From: Nocardiopsis sp. CC223A
Lineage (GTDB): Bacteria > Actinomycetota > Actinomycetes > Streptosporangiales > Streptosporangiaceae
Length of the DNA: 64,000 nucleotides
Reading direction: 5' to 3'
Assembly (NCBI RefSeq): GCF_030766825.1
Contig: NZ_JASFDV010000031.1
Coordinates: 1-64,000 of the forward strand
In this document: one piece after another, positions 1 to 8,046 of the stretch
How the letters are laid out: every line of letters starts with the position of its first letter
How positions within the stretch are numbered: position 1 is the first letter of the stretch
Made by a program: the position numbers and the translations under genes
The notes under the pieces: generated by a model
Database searches by the model: none
What the model saw: only the letters and a program-made list of their open reading frames with translations
Told to the model about the DNA's origin: nothing

Positions 1-1125
1 GCCGGGGGTGCCCGGGGCGGCCTCGGCGGGACGGTTGCGCTCCTCCTCTGCGCGGCGCTCGGCCTCCTCGGCCTGCCGCTCGGCCTCCTCCTCGGCGCGC
101 TTGCGGTCCTCCTCCGCGCGCCTGGCGGCCTCCTCGGCCTGGCGCTCGGCCTCTTCCTCGGCGCGTTTGGCGGCCTCGGCCTCGGCCTCGCGGCGCTGCT
201 CCCTGCGCTCCTCGGAGAGGTCGCTCCAGCCCTCCTTGAGGCTGCCCAGCAGCTTGTTGAACCGCCCGCCCTTCCTGCCGCCCTCGTCCTCGTCCTCGTT
301 GGAGGCGCCGCCGGAGAACATCGGGTCGTCGGGGTCGAAGACGGCCGTGCCGCCCACTTCGCCGCCGCCGGGGGTGAACACCTTGGTGCCGGGGGTCCCG
401 CCGACGTCGCTCGGGTCGAAGACCCGGGTGCCCGGGGTGTCGCCGATCTCTCCGGGGTCGAAGACGCGGGTGCCGCCCGGGGCGCCGGCGACCGCGTCGG
501 AACCGGTGAGGTCGGAGGTGGGCAGGTCGTCGCTGAGGTCGGCGGTGGGGGCCTCGCCGCCGTGGTCGGGCAGTTCACCGGGGGACACGCGGATGGTGGC
601 GCCGTCGTTGACGTCGCCCTGGGGGCGGGGTGCGGGGGAGGTGGTGCCGGGGGTGACGCGCATGGTCGCCCCGTCGCCGAGGTCCGCGGTGGGCTCCTCG
701 TCGGGGGCGGGGATCCGGCCGGGGTTGATGCGGACGGTGCCGGGTTCGTCGTCCACGGGGGTGTTCGGCGGGGGGCCGACGGGGGTGGAGGGGCCCAGGC
801 GCACGGTGCCGGGCTCGTCGTCGACCGGGGGGTGTCCCGCGCCCTGTCCCCAGGAGGAGGGGTCGATGCGCATGGTGCCGAGGTCGTCGTCGGCGGCTCC
901 GGGTGAGGGGCCCAGGCGCACGGTGCCGGGCTCGTCGTCGGACGGGGGGCCGCCGGGCCCGCCGAGGTAGGTGGTGGCGGCCTCTTCGTCGTCGCCGGCC
1001 CCGCCACCTTGGAGTTCGTCCAGGGAGCGGGTGTGCCGCGTCCACTCGTCGCCGTTCCACCATCTGAGCGTTCGCGCGTCGCCCTGCGGGTCCGCGTACC
1101 AACCCGGCTCGATAGATCCACCCAT
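1..1125 (-). CDS. DUF2510 protein with T-x-R-[LIV] motif array and coiled-coil tail (3' end cut by window)
   Basis: The frame stays open from an ATG at 1125 to the window edge, giving 375 residues without a stop. Residues 7-31 (PGWYADPQG...RWWNGDEWT) match the DUF2510 signature found at the N-terminus of many actinobacterial membrane or signalling proteins. Residues 60-265 are a disordered Pro/Gly/Asp linker with ten spaced threonine motifs: T68, T84, T107, T130, T154 and T177 in T-[VMI]-R-[LIV], and T219, T233, T247 and T260 in T-[RKA]-V-F. From about residue 305 an Ala/Glu/Arg-rich heptad-like stretch suggests a long coiled coil. No Shine-Dalgarno precedes the ATG; a TAGTCT-like -10 eight bases upstream suggests leaderless transcription (inference). 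Function is unknown; a membrane segment may lie beyond the window. Confidence 0.85.
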   Translation of the reverse strand, partial: MGGSIEPGWYADPQGDARTLRWWNGDEWTRHTRSLDELQGGGAGDDEEAATTYLGGPGGPPSDDEPGTVRLGPSPGAADDDLGTMRIDPSSWGQGAGHPPVDDEPGTVRLGPSTPVGPPPNTPVDDEPGTVRINPGRIPAPDEEPTADLGDGATMRVTPGTTSPAPRPQGDVNDGATIRVSPGELPDHGGEAPTADLSDDLPTSDLTGSDAVAGAPGGTRVFDPGEIGDTPGTRVFDPSDVGGTPGTKVFTPGGGEVGGTAVFDPDDPMFSGGASNEDEDEGGRKGGRFNKLLGSLKEGWSDLSEERREQRREAEAEAAKRAEEEAERQAEEAARRAEEDRKRAEEEAERQAEEAERRAEEERNRPAEAAPGTPG

Positions 1126-1224
1126 GGGGGCCAGACTAAGGGGTTTCGGAACTCTGCTCGACCAGTGGATCCCGGTTCCTCGGTTTCCCGGGGGCATCCC
1201 GCCGCGCACTACTTCCCTGGGTGT

Positions 1225-1836
1225 TCAACTGATCACCGCATGTGTCGTCTCCGGTCGTGACGAGGCCTCCCGCCCGTCCCCGGCGAGCAGGCGCGCGGTG
1301 TCCAGGCGGCCCGGTCCCGGGTCGGTCGAACCCGGCACCTGGTCGTGGCCGAAGTGTCCGCCCCGGGCCCAGGCCCGCTCCCGGTCCTGCTGCGGGGCGG
1401 CCTCGGTGCCGGGCGTCCCCGCGGGCCAGGTGCGCGGCACCCCCCAGGAGTCGAGCCAGGCCAGCAGCGCGGACCGGCCGTGCATCGGGCCGTGGGTGAA
1501 GGGCTCGGAGTCGTGGGCGACGACGGCGATGATCAGGCACACCCGTCCCTCGTCGCCGTGGTCCACGTGCTGCCCGTAGTGGTGGGTGGACCCGGGGGAG
1601 GGGGTGCCCCGCCGGGTCGCCGGCAGGATCTGCACGGTCTCGCCCGACAGCGGGTTCCACACCAGGTGCACGGTCCGCCTCGCGGAGATCAGCCGTTCGG
1701 CCTCCTCCCGTGCCGACCACACGGTCGGGTCCGCCCCGGTCACGGTCCACACGGCGCGCGGGGCACCGATCCCGGGGCGGGAGTGCGCCTCGCCGCCGTC
1801 GATCCGCTCGACCTCGGGCATCCACGCCTTCGGCAT
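1225..1836 (-). CDS. Degenerate PGRP/amidase-like protein
   Basis: 203 residues. The ATG at 1836 is preceded by GGGAG at seven bases; upstream in-frame codons lack this. The architecture (KAWMPEVERIDGG start, an AVW strand near residue 30, SWGVPRTWPAG, and GGHFGHDQVPG near the C-terminus) resembles a family of actinobacterial and phage proteins with a peptidoglycan-recognition/N-acetylmuramoyl-alanine amidase fold, recalled from knowledge rather than searched. Two expected zinc-ligand regions are altered: the His after AVW is replaced (AVWTVTG), and the terminal H-x-DPG reads STDPGPG. There is no signal peptide. It lies 99 bases upstream of the DUF2510 gene on the same strand. A catalytic role is doubtful. 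Confidence 0.75.
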   Translation of the reverse strand: MPKAWMPEVERIDGGEAHSRPGIGAPRAVWTVTGADPTVWSAREEAERLISARRTVHLVWNPLSGETVQILPATRRGTPSPGSTHHYGQHVDHGDEGRVCLIIAVVAHDSEPFTHGPMHGRSALLAWLDSWGVPRTWPAGTPGTEAAPQQDRERAWARGGHFGHDQVPGSTDPGPGRLDTARLLAGDGREASSRPETTHAVIS

Positions 1837-1909
1837 CGCACGCTCCCAGGGGTCCGTCGTTCCCGGCCCTCTCTGTGTACGCCGACCGGTCGGAGAAGTC
1901 CATGGGGTC

Positions 1910-1952
1910 CCGGAAGGGGGCGGCGGCCGCAACGGCCGCCGCCCCCTTCCGG
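1910..1952 (-). terminator. Strong 20-bp hairpin terminator
   Basis: A perfect 20-bp stem (1910-1929 with 1933-1952) closes on a three-base CAA loop. It lies just downstream of the VWA gene that ends at 1970 and upstream of the amidase-like gene, so it probably separates the two minus-strand transcripts. There is no U-tract, as is common in high-GC actinobacteria. Confidence 0.75.
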
Positions 1953-1969
1953 TGCGTCCCCGGTCCCCG

Positions 1970-3724
1970 TCAGTTCCCGGGCTCGGAGATGCGCAGCGAG
2001 AACGCCCTGATGAAGATGTCGCCGATCTCCGTCGGGTCCTCGGTCATGTACGCGGCACCGCCGGTCGCCGCGGCGATCTCCTGGAGCGGCTCCAGGTTCT
2101 GCACGTCGGGGCCGAACGCGATGGTGATGATCGGGATCGGCCGCGACGGGCTGGCGATCGACTCGATCTGCGACATCAACTCGTCCAGCTCCATGCCGCC
2201 GGGGTTGTCGTTGTCCCCGTCGGTGAGCATCAGGATGACGTTGTTGCGGTCGGGCCGGTAGGTCCGCGACATCTCCTGGTACGCGGCCAGGTAGGTCTCG
2301 TACAGCGCCGTGTCGCCCCGGGGCAGCGGCTCCATCGAGCCCAGCGCCTGGGACAGGACGGCGCGGTGCTCGTTGCCGTCGTCCCCGGTCGCCTGGAGTT
2401 CGCGCACCGGCGCGACCTCCTGGTAGTGCAGGTTGTTGTTGACGTTGGTGGAGAACCGCCACAGGCCCAGTTCGGAGCTGGGGGTGAACATCTCCAGACC
2501 CTGGGTGGCGGCGGCGCCGGTCACCTGCATGCGGGTCATCCCGGTGCCGGGTACCTCGGCCAGCATCGAACCGGAGATGTCGACGATCGCGAGCACGCGC
2601 GAGTCCATCTTCATCTGGTTCCAGGTGCGGGTCAGGTCGGTGATCGAACCCTCGGAGGGGGTCGGCAGCTCCTCGGGGGCGATCTCCAGGAAGCCGTGGT
2701 CGCCGCTGAGGACGGAGGTGTCCACCTCGCCCTCGGGGCCGCGGAAGCCCTCGGCGAGGATGTGCTCGCGCGCCGAGTCCGAGCGGATCGCGGTGCGGAA
2801 CTCCTCGGCCGCGCGGGTGAGGTCGCCGTCCTCGGTGCGGACGAGGTAGGGGTAGTCGAGGTAGTAGGTGCCGCCTTCGAGGTAGTCGACCTGGACGGTG
2901 CTCTCGTCGTAGGCGGAGTTGTAGCGCCAGGCGGCCTGCTCCGACATCACCATGAGGGGCGGGGCCTCCTCGCCGCCGCCGCTGAGCGCCAGGAAGGCGG
3001 CCTCCTCGTCGGCGGAGGCGCCGCGGTGCAGCGCTTGGAGGGCCGCCGTCATGGTCGCGTTGAAGGTGTCGGTGTCGGGGCTGGCCTCCTCCAGGGCGCC
3101 GTGCAGCAGGTAGAGGGTGCCCAGGCCGGTGGAGTTGCGGGCCGGGTCGACGACCCGGACGGTGCGCTCGGCCGGCTCGCCGGGCGCGGTGGTCGGCACG
3201 ACGTCCATCCACGTGGTGGGTTCGTCGGTCTCCTCGGCGTACGCGGCGAGCCGGGTCACGACCAGCGGGCTGCGGGCCACGGAGGTCCCGGTGTCGGTGA
3301 GGACGGCGTCGCCGGACTGGCTCTGGACCATGCGCGGCCACACCGAGGAGTCCGGGATCCACACGTCGGAGTCGGTGTCGCCCATGGTGGCGCCGGAGCC
3401 GGTGATGCCGAAGGCGACGTTGGCCGAGTCGACCTGGCGGACCTCGACGTGCACGCACCGGCCGTCGACGGCGGTGTCGGTGAGGTTGAAGTCGCGGGCG
3501 ACCGCGTCGACGGCGGGCGCCAGCTCGGGGCTGACGGCGACGTCGAGCCGGATGTCGGAGCCGCCGCACCCGCCGGAGTTGCCGAACATGTACACGCCCA
3601 CCCCCGCCAGTCCGACGACGATCACGAGGGCCGCGGCCAGGGCGGCGAAGGCCCCGCCGCGTCCGCGGCGGCGCCTGGACCGGCCGGGGGGTTCTTCTGC
3701 GTATCTTCCGCGGTGACGTCCCAC
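1970..3724 (-). CDS. Membrane-anchored substrate-binding plus VWA domain protein
   Basis: About 584 residues. A basic N-terminus is followed by one membrane segment (around residues 25-47), then an extracellular solute-binding-protein-like domain (about 55-340), then a C-terminal von Willebrand A domain. The MIDAS is intact: DISGSM near residue 382 and LTDGD near 502. The GTG at 3724 has an AGGA motif five bases upstream; a GTG four codons earlier (3736) is possible but lacks one. Ligand and partner are unknown; the VWA domain suggests metal-dependent protein contact outside the membrane. It is paralogous to the next gene upstream (4142-5884), with the same domain order and shared motifs (VWIPDSS / VWVPESS, LDYPY). 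Confidence 0.9.
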   Translation of the reverse strand: MGRHRGRYAEEPPGRSRRRRGRGGAFAALAAALVIVVGLAGVGVYMFGNSGGCGGSDIRLDVAVSPELAPAVDAVARDFNLTDTAVDGRCVHVEVRQVDSANVAFGITGSGATMGDTDSDVWIPDSSVWPRMVQSQSGDAVLTDTGTSVARSPLVVTRLAAYAEETDEPTTWMDVVPTTAPGEPAERTVRVVDPARNSTGLGTLYLLHGALEEASPDTDTFNATMTAALQALHRGASADEEAAFLALSGGGEEAPPLMVMSEQAAWRYNSAYDESTVQVDYLEGGTYYLDYPYLVRTEDGDLTRAAEEFRTAIRSDSAREHILAEGFRGPEGEVDTSVLSGDHGFLEIAPEELPTPSEGSITDLTRTWNQMKMDSRVLAIVDISGSMLAEVPGTGMTRMQVTGAAATQGLEMFTPSSELGLWRFSTNVNNNLHYQEVAPVRELQATGDDGNEHRAVLSQALGSMEPLPRGDTALYETYLAAYQEMSRTYRPDRNNVILMLTDGDNDNPGGMELDELMSQIESIASPSRPIPIITIAFGPDVQNLEPLQEIAAATGGAAYMTEDPTEIGDIFIRAFSLRISEPGN

Positions 3725-4141
3725 AGCTTTCCTCACGGGGTGGTGTGTTCGGACGAGGAGTCGTCCAGGGGGATGGTGCCGTTACTGGAGCGGTCCGCCG
3801 GTACCGGTACGGGTGCCGGTGCGGGGCGGATCGGTGGGCCGGGACCGGGAGGGCGTCGGCCCGACCGCAAGGGTGTTACTGGTGGGAAAGGTACTCAACC
3901 TTCTGGAGCAGGTGGAGACGGGGCGTACCGGTCCATTCCGGTCGGGTGGGGGAGTGATCCGCGCCGCGCCCCCGTGCAGCCCCCGTCACCTTGGGAGATC
4001 CGTTCGCGGCCGCGGTGGCCTTCCCCTGGGATGCGGTCCGACCGAAAACCGATTCCGATACAGAATCGAGACCGTTTTCGGTCGGACCGCATCCTCGGGG
4101 AGACATCGGGGTGCGCCCGGTCCAGACCCGAGAAAAAAGCG
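3725..4141. other. Intergenic spacer between the VWA paralogues
   Basis: 417 bases between two same-strand genes with no convincing gene. It contains the 66-base dyad at 4029-4094. The rest is GC-rich with no other recognised signal; the promoter of the 1970-3724 gene presumably lies here. Confidence 0.6.
4029..4094. repeat. Long perfect dyad with nested hairpin
   Basis: Arms 4029-4049 and 4074-4094 pair perfectly over 21 bp; the left arm begins GGATGCGGTCCGACCGAAAA. Inside, CGATTC (4050-4055) and GAATCG (4063-4068) form a second hairpin. Neither side has a U-tract. It lies about 50 bases after the stop of the 4142-5884 gene on the minus strand. It could be a factor-independent terminator, an RNA-processing element or a palindromic insertion. 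Confidence 0.7.
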
Positions 4142-5884
4142 TCAGTTGTCGCAATTGGGTACACAGAGCCGCCGCGAGATCGAGCTGAGGAAGATGTCGC
4201 CGATCTCGTCGGGATCGTCGGTGACGAACAGCGATCCGCTGGTCGCCGTCGCGACGGCACGCAGCTCCTCGCGGTCGGCCTGGTCGCCGAAGGCGATGAT
4301 GAACAGGCTCACCGGACGCCGCGGGTCGAACCGGTCCTGGAGGGCGGCCACCAGCTCGTCGTGCGACAGGTCGCTGGACCCCTCGTCCTGGCCCGCGGTC
4401 AGCAGGATGACGCTGTTGATCTTGTCCTCGTCGTAGACGGACTGGACCTCGTCGTAGGCGGCCAGGATGTTGTCGTAGAGCCGTGAGCCGCCGCCCCGCA
4501 CGTCGATGGTCTGCGCGACCTCGATCAGCTCCTGGCGCCGGGTGACCTCCCGGCCCTCCTCTGCGTCGCCCAGGCCGTGCATCTCGGCGGACTCCTCGCG
4601 GCCGGACTCCCCGTACTCCTCCGACATCAGCCACAGGCCCATGTCGGTGGCGTCGGGGAACAGGCCCAGGCCCATCAGCGCGGCCTGCCGGGCGGCCTCC
4701 ATCCGGGTCCCCCCGTCGGCGCCGTCGAGGTCCTCGGCCATGTTGCCCGAGACGTCGGCGAGCACCAGGGTGCGGGTGGGCATGGACAGCCGGTTCCAGT
4801 CGGTGACCGAGGCCAGCAGGGCGTCGCCGGTGAGGTCGCCGTGGACCGGGGGGGCCGTCGCGGTGATCCCGGGGCGGGCCGCCAGGGCGCTGGAGGCCTC
4901 CCCGTTCGGGTCGCGGAACCCCAGCTCGCGCAGGCGGTCGCGGTAGGCGTCACCGCGCAGCACCTCGTACAGGTCGGCGGCGGCCGAGCGCAGGGCGGGG
5001 GTGTCGGTGGTGGTGACGTAGGGGTAGTCCAGGGAGACCGTTCCCTCCTGCGGGTAGTGCGCCTGCAACTGCGGCGCCTCCCCGGTGCGGTTCGCGTTGT
5101 AGGACACCACGGCCTGCTCGGGGACCACGATCACCGGGGCGGGGCGCGTCCCGTCGCGGGCGGCCCCGGTGAAGAAGGTGGCCAGGTCGATCTCGCCGAA
5201 CGCGCTGTCGGTCTGCACGTCGCGCACGAAGTCGGTCATCGCGGTGTCGGCGTCGTCCCCGCCGCCCAGGTGGCGCCGGACCGCGTGCATCACCGTCATG
5301 CCGTCGGCGCCGCGGTTGGGGTCCACCATGACCAGCGGCCGGTAGGGGTCGCGCTCACCGGGCAGTACGACGGTCCAGTCGGTCTCGTCGGGGGCGGGCA
5401 TGCCCTCGGTCCCCTCCGGTGCGGCCAGCACCACGGGGGAGGAGGCCAGCGAGGGCGGGTCGGTCTCGATGCCGTGGGTGCCCCCCGCGGACATGCGGGT
5501 CAGCTCCACCCAGGCGGAGGACTCGGGCACCCACACGTGCGGGGTGATGGTGGAGCCCGCGCCGGGGCCGCCGGCCAGGGCGGTCATGATCCGGTGCGGG
5601 GCGATCTCGTCCACCTGGGCGTACACGCAGTCCCCGCCGTAGGAGGGGCGCTCGGCGTTGAACTCGGTGGCCGCCTCGCGCAGCATCGGGGCCAGGCTCT
5701 GGGTGGCCGACACCCGCAGGTAGCGGGTCTCCCCGCAGCCGAGCGCGCCGATCCCGAGGGGGACGGCGATCGCGGCCGCCGCGATGAGCGCGACGACGAC
5801 GGCACTGATCCCCAGCGGCGACCGCACCAGGCGGCGGGTCGTCGCGAAGGTCGGTGAGGTGAGGCGGTGACGTCCACTGGACAC
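4142..5884 (-). CDS. Substrate-binding plus VWA paralogue with degenerate MIDAS
   Basis: About 580 residues, with the same plan as its downstream paralogue: one membrane segment (around 22-45), a solute-binding-like domain, then a VWA domain. The metal site is eroded. The first motif reads DVSGN (near residue 377) instead of D-x-S-x-S, and the TDG motif reads LTAGQ (near 496). A Cys pair, LCVPNC, ends the protein. The GTG at 5884 has GGAG at five bases; a GTG at 5968 would add 28 Pro-rich residues but has no ribosome site. It is probably an ancient tandem duplicate whose VWA domain no longer needs the metal. Function is unknown. Confidence 0.88.
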   Translation of the reverse strand: MSSGRHRLTSPTFATTRRLVRSPLGISAVVVALIAAAAIAVPLGIGALGCGETRYLRVSATQSLAPMLREAATEFNAERPSYGGDCVYAQVDEIAPHRIMTALAGGPGAGSTITPHVWVPESSAWVELTRMSAGGTHGIETDPPSLASSPVVLAAPEGTEGMPAPDETDWTVVLPGERDPYRPLVMVDPNRGADGMTVMHAVRRHLGGGDDADTAMTDFVRDVQTDSAFGEIDLATFFTGAARDGTRPAPVIVVPEQAVVSYNANRTGEAPQLQAHYPQEGTVSLDYPYVTTTDTPALRSAAADLYEVLRGDAYRDRLRELGFRDPNGEASSALAARPGITATAPPVHGDLTGDALLASVTDWNRLSMPTRTLVLADVSGNMAEDLDGADGGTRMEAARQAALMGLGLFPDATDMGLWLMSEEYGESGREESAEMHGLGDAEEGREVTRRQELIEVAQTIDVRGGGSRLYDNILAAYDEVQSVYDEDKINSVILLTAGQDEGSSDLSHDELVAALQDRFDPRRPVSLFIIAFGDQADREELRAVATATSGSLFVTDDPDEIGDIFLSSISRRLCVPNCDN

Positions 5885-6407
5885 GGGCACTCCGGGGCGT
5901 TGCCGCGGCCGGTCCCCGCGGGGCGCGGCGGGGTGTGGGGGAGTCGGCGCGGACGGGGACAGGGGCACGGGGACGGAGGGACTTCAGGGCACGGGGTGCG
6001 GCGCCGGGCACCTCGAACGCCGGGAGAGCGAACCGCCGGGAGAGCGAACCACCGCGCGCCCGACGGCGTCATACGGGACGAAAAGGGTTCACAACACCCT
6101 ACGGCTTCTATGACCTGAGCCACTCTCCGCCATCGTCATCAGGACCTTACTCGTTGGTAACGCGGGAACGGAAGAGGCGGTGGGACCGGCCGGGAGGGCA
6201 CCCGGACCGGCTCCGCCCCGAGGCCGGCGAGGTCCTCCCCCGACCAGAGTGGGGTGATCTCTTTGTTACCGTGCTCACCACGGAGCACACCGGTGTTCCC
6301 GTTAGGCTTAGGCCCCGCTCCAGGAGTCCGCCCCGGCACATACTCCCCATGGCCGCCGGCGCACACCGCGGAACCTCCCGTGACCGACGACCCCCGAGGG
6401 TTTTCGC
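5885..6407. other. Divergent intergenic region
   Basis: 523 bases between a minus-strand gene and a plus-strand gene, so promoters for both should lie here. A 16-bp unit (CGCCGGGAGAGCGAAC) is repeated twice in tandem at 6018-6049. A relatively AT-rich patch around 6070-6165 is the likeliest promoter area. No gene or RNA is recognised. Confidence 0.5.
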
Positions 6408-7064
6408 ATGTCCCTTGATCGTGATCACCGGAGCCGAGGAACACTCGGCACCGCTCTGCTCGCCGGCGCCTGCTGCGCCGGCGCGGTCGCCTACGGGGTG
6501 ATCGTCGGCCCGTCGATGCTGCCGCCGCAGCAGGACGTGCAGGCCGCCACCGCCCTCAGCCCCGACCTGACCGGACTCGACACCGAGCCGGACGGCGACG
6601 AGGCGAGCGCGCCGCGCGGGCCGATCGGCACGCTGGAGATCCACGTCAGCGACCGCGACCGCGCCTGGGTGCAGACCCTGGAGTGCACCGGGAACGCCGA
6701 GGAGGACGCGCAGGCCTGCGCCGACCTGGCCGCCGTCGCCGCCGAGTTCCACGGCGAACCCGCGGGCAGCGCCGAACACCCCAGCTCCGGCGAGGAGGCC
6801 GAGCCGACCGAGGAGGAGGCCGACTCCGAGGCGGTCGACGGGGTCTCGACCGAGCCCACCACCGCCGCGCTGCCCGGCAGCGAGTCGCTGTTCACCGAGG
6901 TCAGCGAAGGCACCGTGTGCACCGACAAGCTGTACGGCCCGCAGGAGGCCACCGTCGTGGGCGTCTGGGAGGGCCACGAGGTCGAGACCACGCTCACCCG
7001 CAAGGGCTCCTGCGAGGAGGCCCGCTGGCAGCGGCTGCGCCCCCTCACCGACCAGATCATGTAG
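6408..7064 (+). CDS. Subtilisin-inhibitor-like (SSI family) protein with acidic insertion
   Basis: 218 residues. The N-terminal hydrophobic stretch (12-34) is a signal peptide or membrane anchor. The SSI fold is recognisable: LEIHVSD...LECTG and ACADL in the first half, then VCTDKLYGP and GVWEGHEVETTLTRKGSC in the second. Four cysteines (93, 104, 171, 202) match the two SSI disulfides. C104 and C171 are 67 residues apart against about 21 in SSI; the extra segment is Glu/Asp/Thr-rich. The reactive-site loop has one extra residue (CTDKLYGP against CTREYAP), so Lys174 is the likely P1 (inference), which would favour trypsin-like proteases. Probably secreted or tethered. Confidence 0.85.
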   Translation: MSLDRDHRSRGTLGTALLAGACCAGAVAYGVIVGPSMLPPQQDVQAATALSPDLTGLDTEPDGDEASAPRGPIGTLEIHVSDRDRAWVQTLECTGNAEEDAQACADLAAVAAEFHGEPAGSAEHPSSGEEAEPTEEEADSEAVDGVSTEPTTAALPGSESLFTEVSEGTVCTDKLYGPQEATVVGVWEGHEVETTLTRKGSCEEARWQRLRPLTDQIM

Positions 7065-7134
7065 CGCGGCGCCGAGCCGTGTGACACCCCACCGGGCCGT
7101 GCGGCACCGCGCCGCGCCCGCCCCCGGGGACCGG

Positions 7135-7140
7135 GGATAA
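7135..7140 (+). promoter_or_regulatory. -10 element (GATAAT), probable leaderless start
   Basis: GATAAT ends nine bases before the ATG at 7150, and there is no Shine-Dalgarno between them. This spacing fits transcription starting at or next to the start codon. No good -35 is visible. Confidence 0.45.
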
Positions 7141-7149
7141 TCGTCGTCC

Positions 7150-7992
7150 ATGCACGTCATCGAGATCGACGACCCCGCCGACCCCCGGCTCGCCGACTAC
7201 ACCCGGCTGCGGGACGTGAACCTGCGCCGCCACCTGGAGGCCGAACACGGCCTGTTCATGGCCGAGGGGGAGAAGGTCATCCGCCGGGCCGCGGCCGCCG
7301 GGTACGCCCCGCGCAGCTTCCTGCTCACCCGGCGCCGCGCCGAGGCCCTGGCCGGCCTGGTCGCCGACGCCCCGCTGTACCTGGTGCCGGAGGAGACCGC
7401 CGAGCGGCTGGTCGGGTTCGACCTGCACCGCGGCGCCCTGGCCGCCTTCCACCGCAGGCCGCTGCCGTCCCTGGCGGAGGTCCTGGCCGGTGCGCGCGGC
7501 ATCGTCGTGCTGGAGGACCTGGTGGACCACACCAACGTCGGCGCGATCTTCCGCAGCGCCGCGGGCCTGGGAGTGGACGCCGTCGTGCTGGCCCCGCGCT
7601 GCGCCGACCCGCTCTACCGGCGGGCGGTCAAGGTGTCGATGGGCGCCGTGTTCACCCTGCCCTACACCCGGCTCGACGACTGGTACGGCGGCCTGGACGA
7701 GCTGCGCGCCGCCGGGTTCCACCTCATGGCCCTCACCCCCGGTGAGGGCTCCCGGCCGCTGCGCGAGGCGCTGGCCGGGGCCGGGCCCGAACACGGAGTG
7801 GGCCTGCTGCTGGGCACCGAGGGCGACGGGCTGTCCGCGCGCTGGCTGGAGCGCGCCGACGCACGCGTCCACATCCCCATGTCCGGCCGCGACGTCGACT
7901 CCCTCAACGTCACCGCCGCGGCCGCGATCGCCTGCTACGAGCTGGCCCACCGCGACGGCGGCACCGCGCACCGCGGTGGGGGAGGGGCCTGA
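7150..7992 (+). CDS. TrmH/SpoU-family RNA 2'-O-ribose methyltransferase
   Basis: 280 residues. An N-terminal RNA substrate-binding domain (about 1-105, with HGLFMAEGEKVIRRA) is followed by a SPOUT domain. All three SpoU motifs are present: NVGAIFRSAAGLG near 134, LLLGTEGDGLS near 219 and IPMSGRDVDSLNVTAAAAI near 242. The family transfers methyl from S-adenosylmethionine to the 2'-OH of a nucleotide in tRNA or rRNA, acting as a trefoil-knotted dimer in the cytoplasm. The target nucleotide cannot be told from sequence. It lies 54 bases upstream of the dehydrogenase gene. Confidence 0.93.
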   Translation: MHVIEIDDPADPRLADYTRLRDVNLRRHLEAEHGLFMAEGEKVIRRAAAAGYAPRSFLLTRRRAEALAGLVADAPLYLVPEETAERLVGFDLHRGALAAFHRRPLPSLAEVLAGARGIVVLEDLVDHTNVGAIFRSAAGLGVDAVVLAPRCADPLYRRAVKVSMGAVFTLPYTRLDDWYGGLDELRAAGFHLMALTPGEGSRPLREALAGAGPEHGVGLLLGTEGDGLSARWLERADARVHIPMSGRDVDSLNVTAAAAIACYELAHRDGGTAHRGGGGA

Positions 7993-8046
7993 CGGGCCCG
8001 GATAGGGTGGCGGCGGACACACGAGGACCAGCAGGGGGACCGATTC

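Noticed and set aside
1586-4486. A very long plus-strand open frame (about 966 codons) through the VWA genes
   Set aside because: It is antisense to two genes with clear domains and has no recognisable motif; long empty antisense frames are expected at this GC content.
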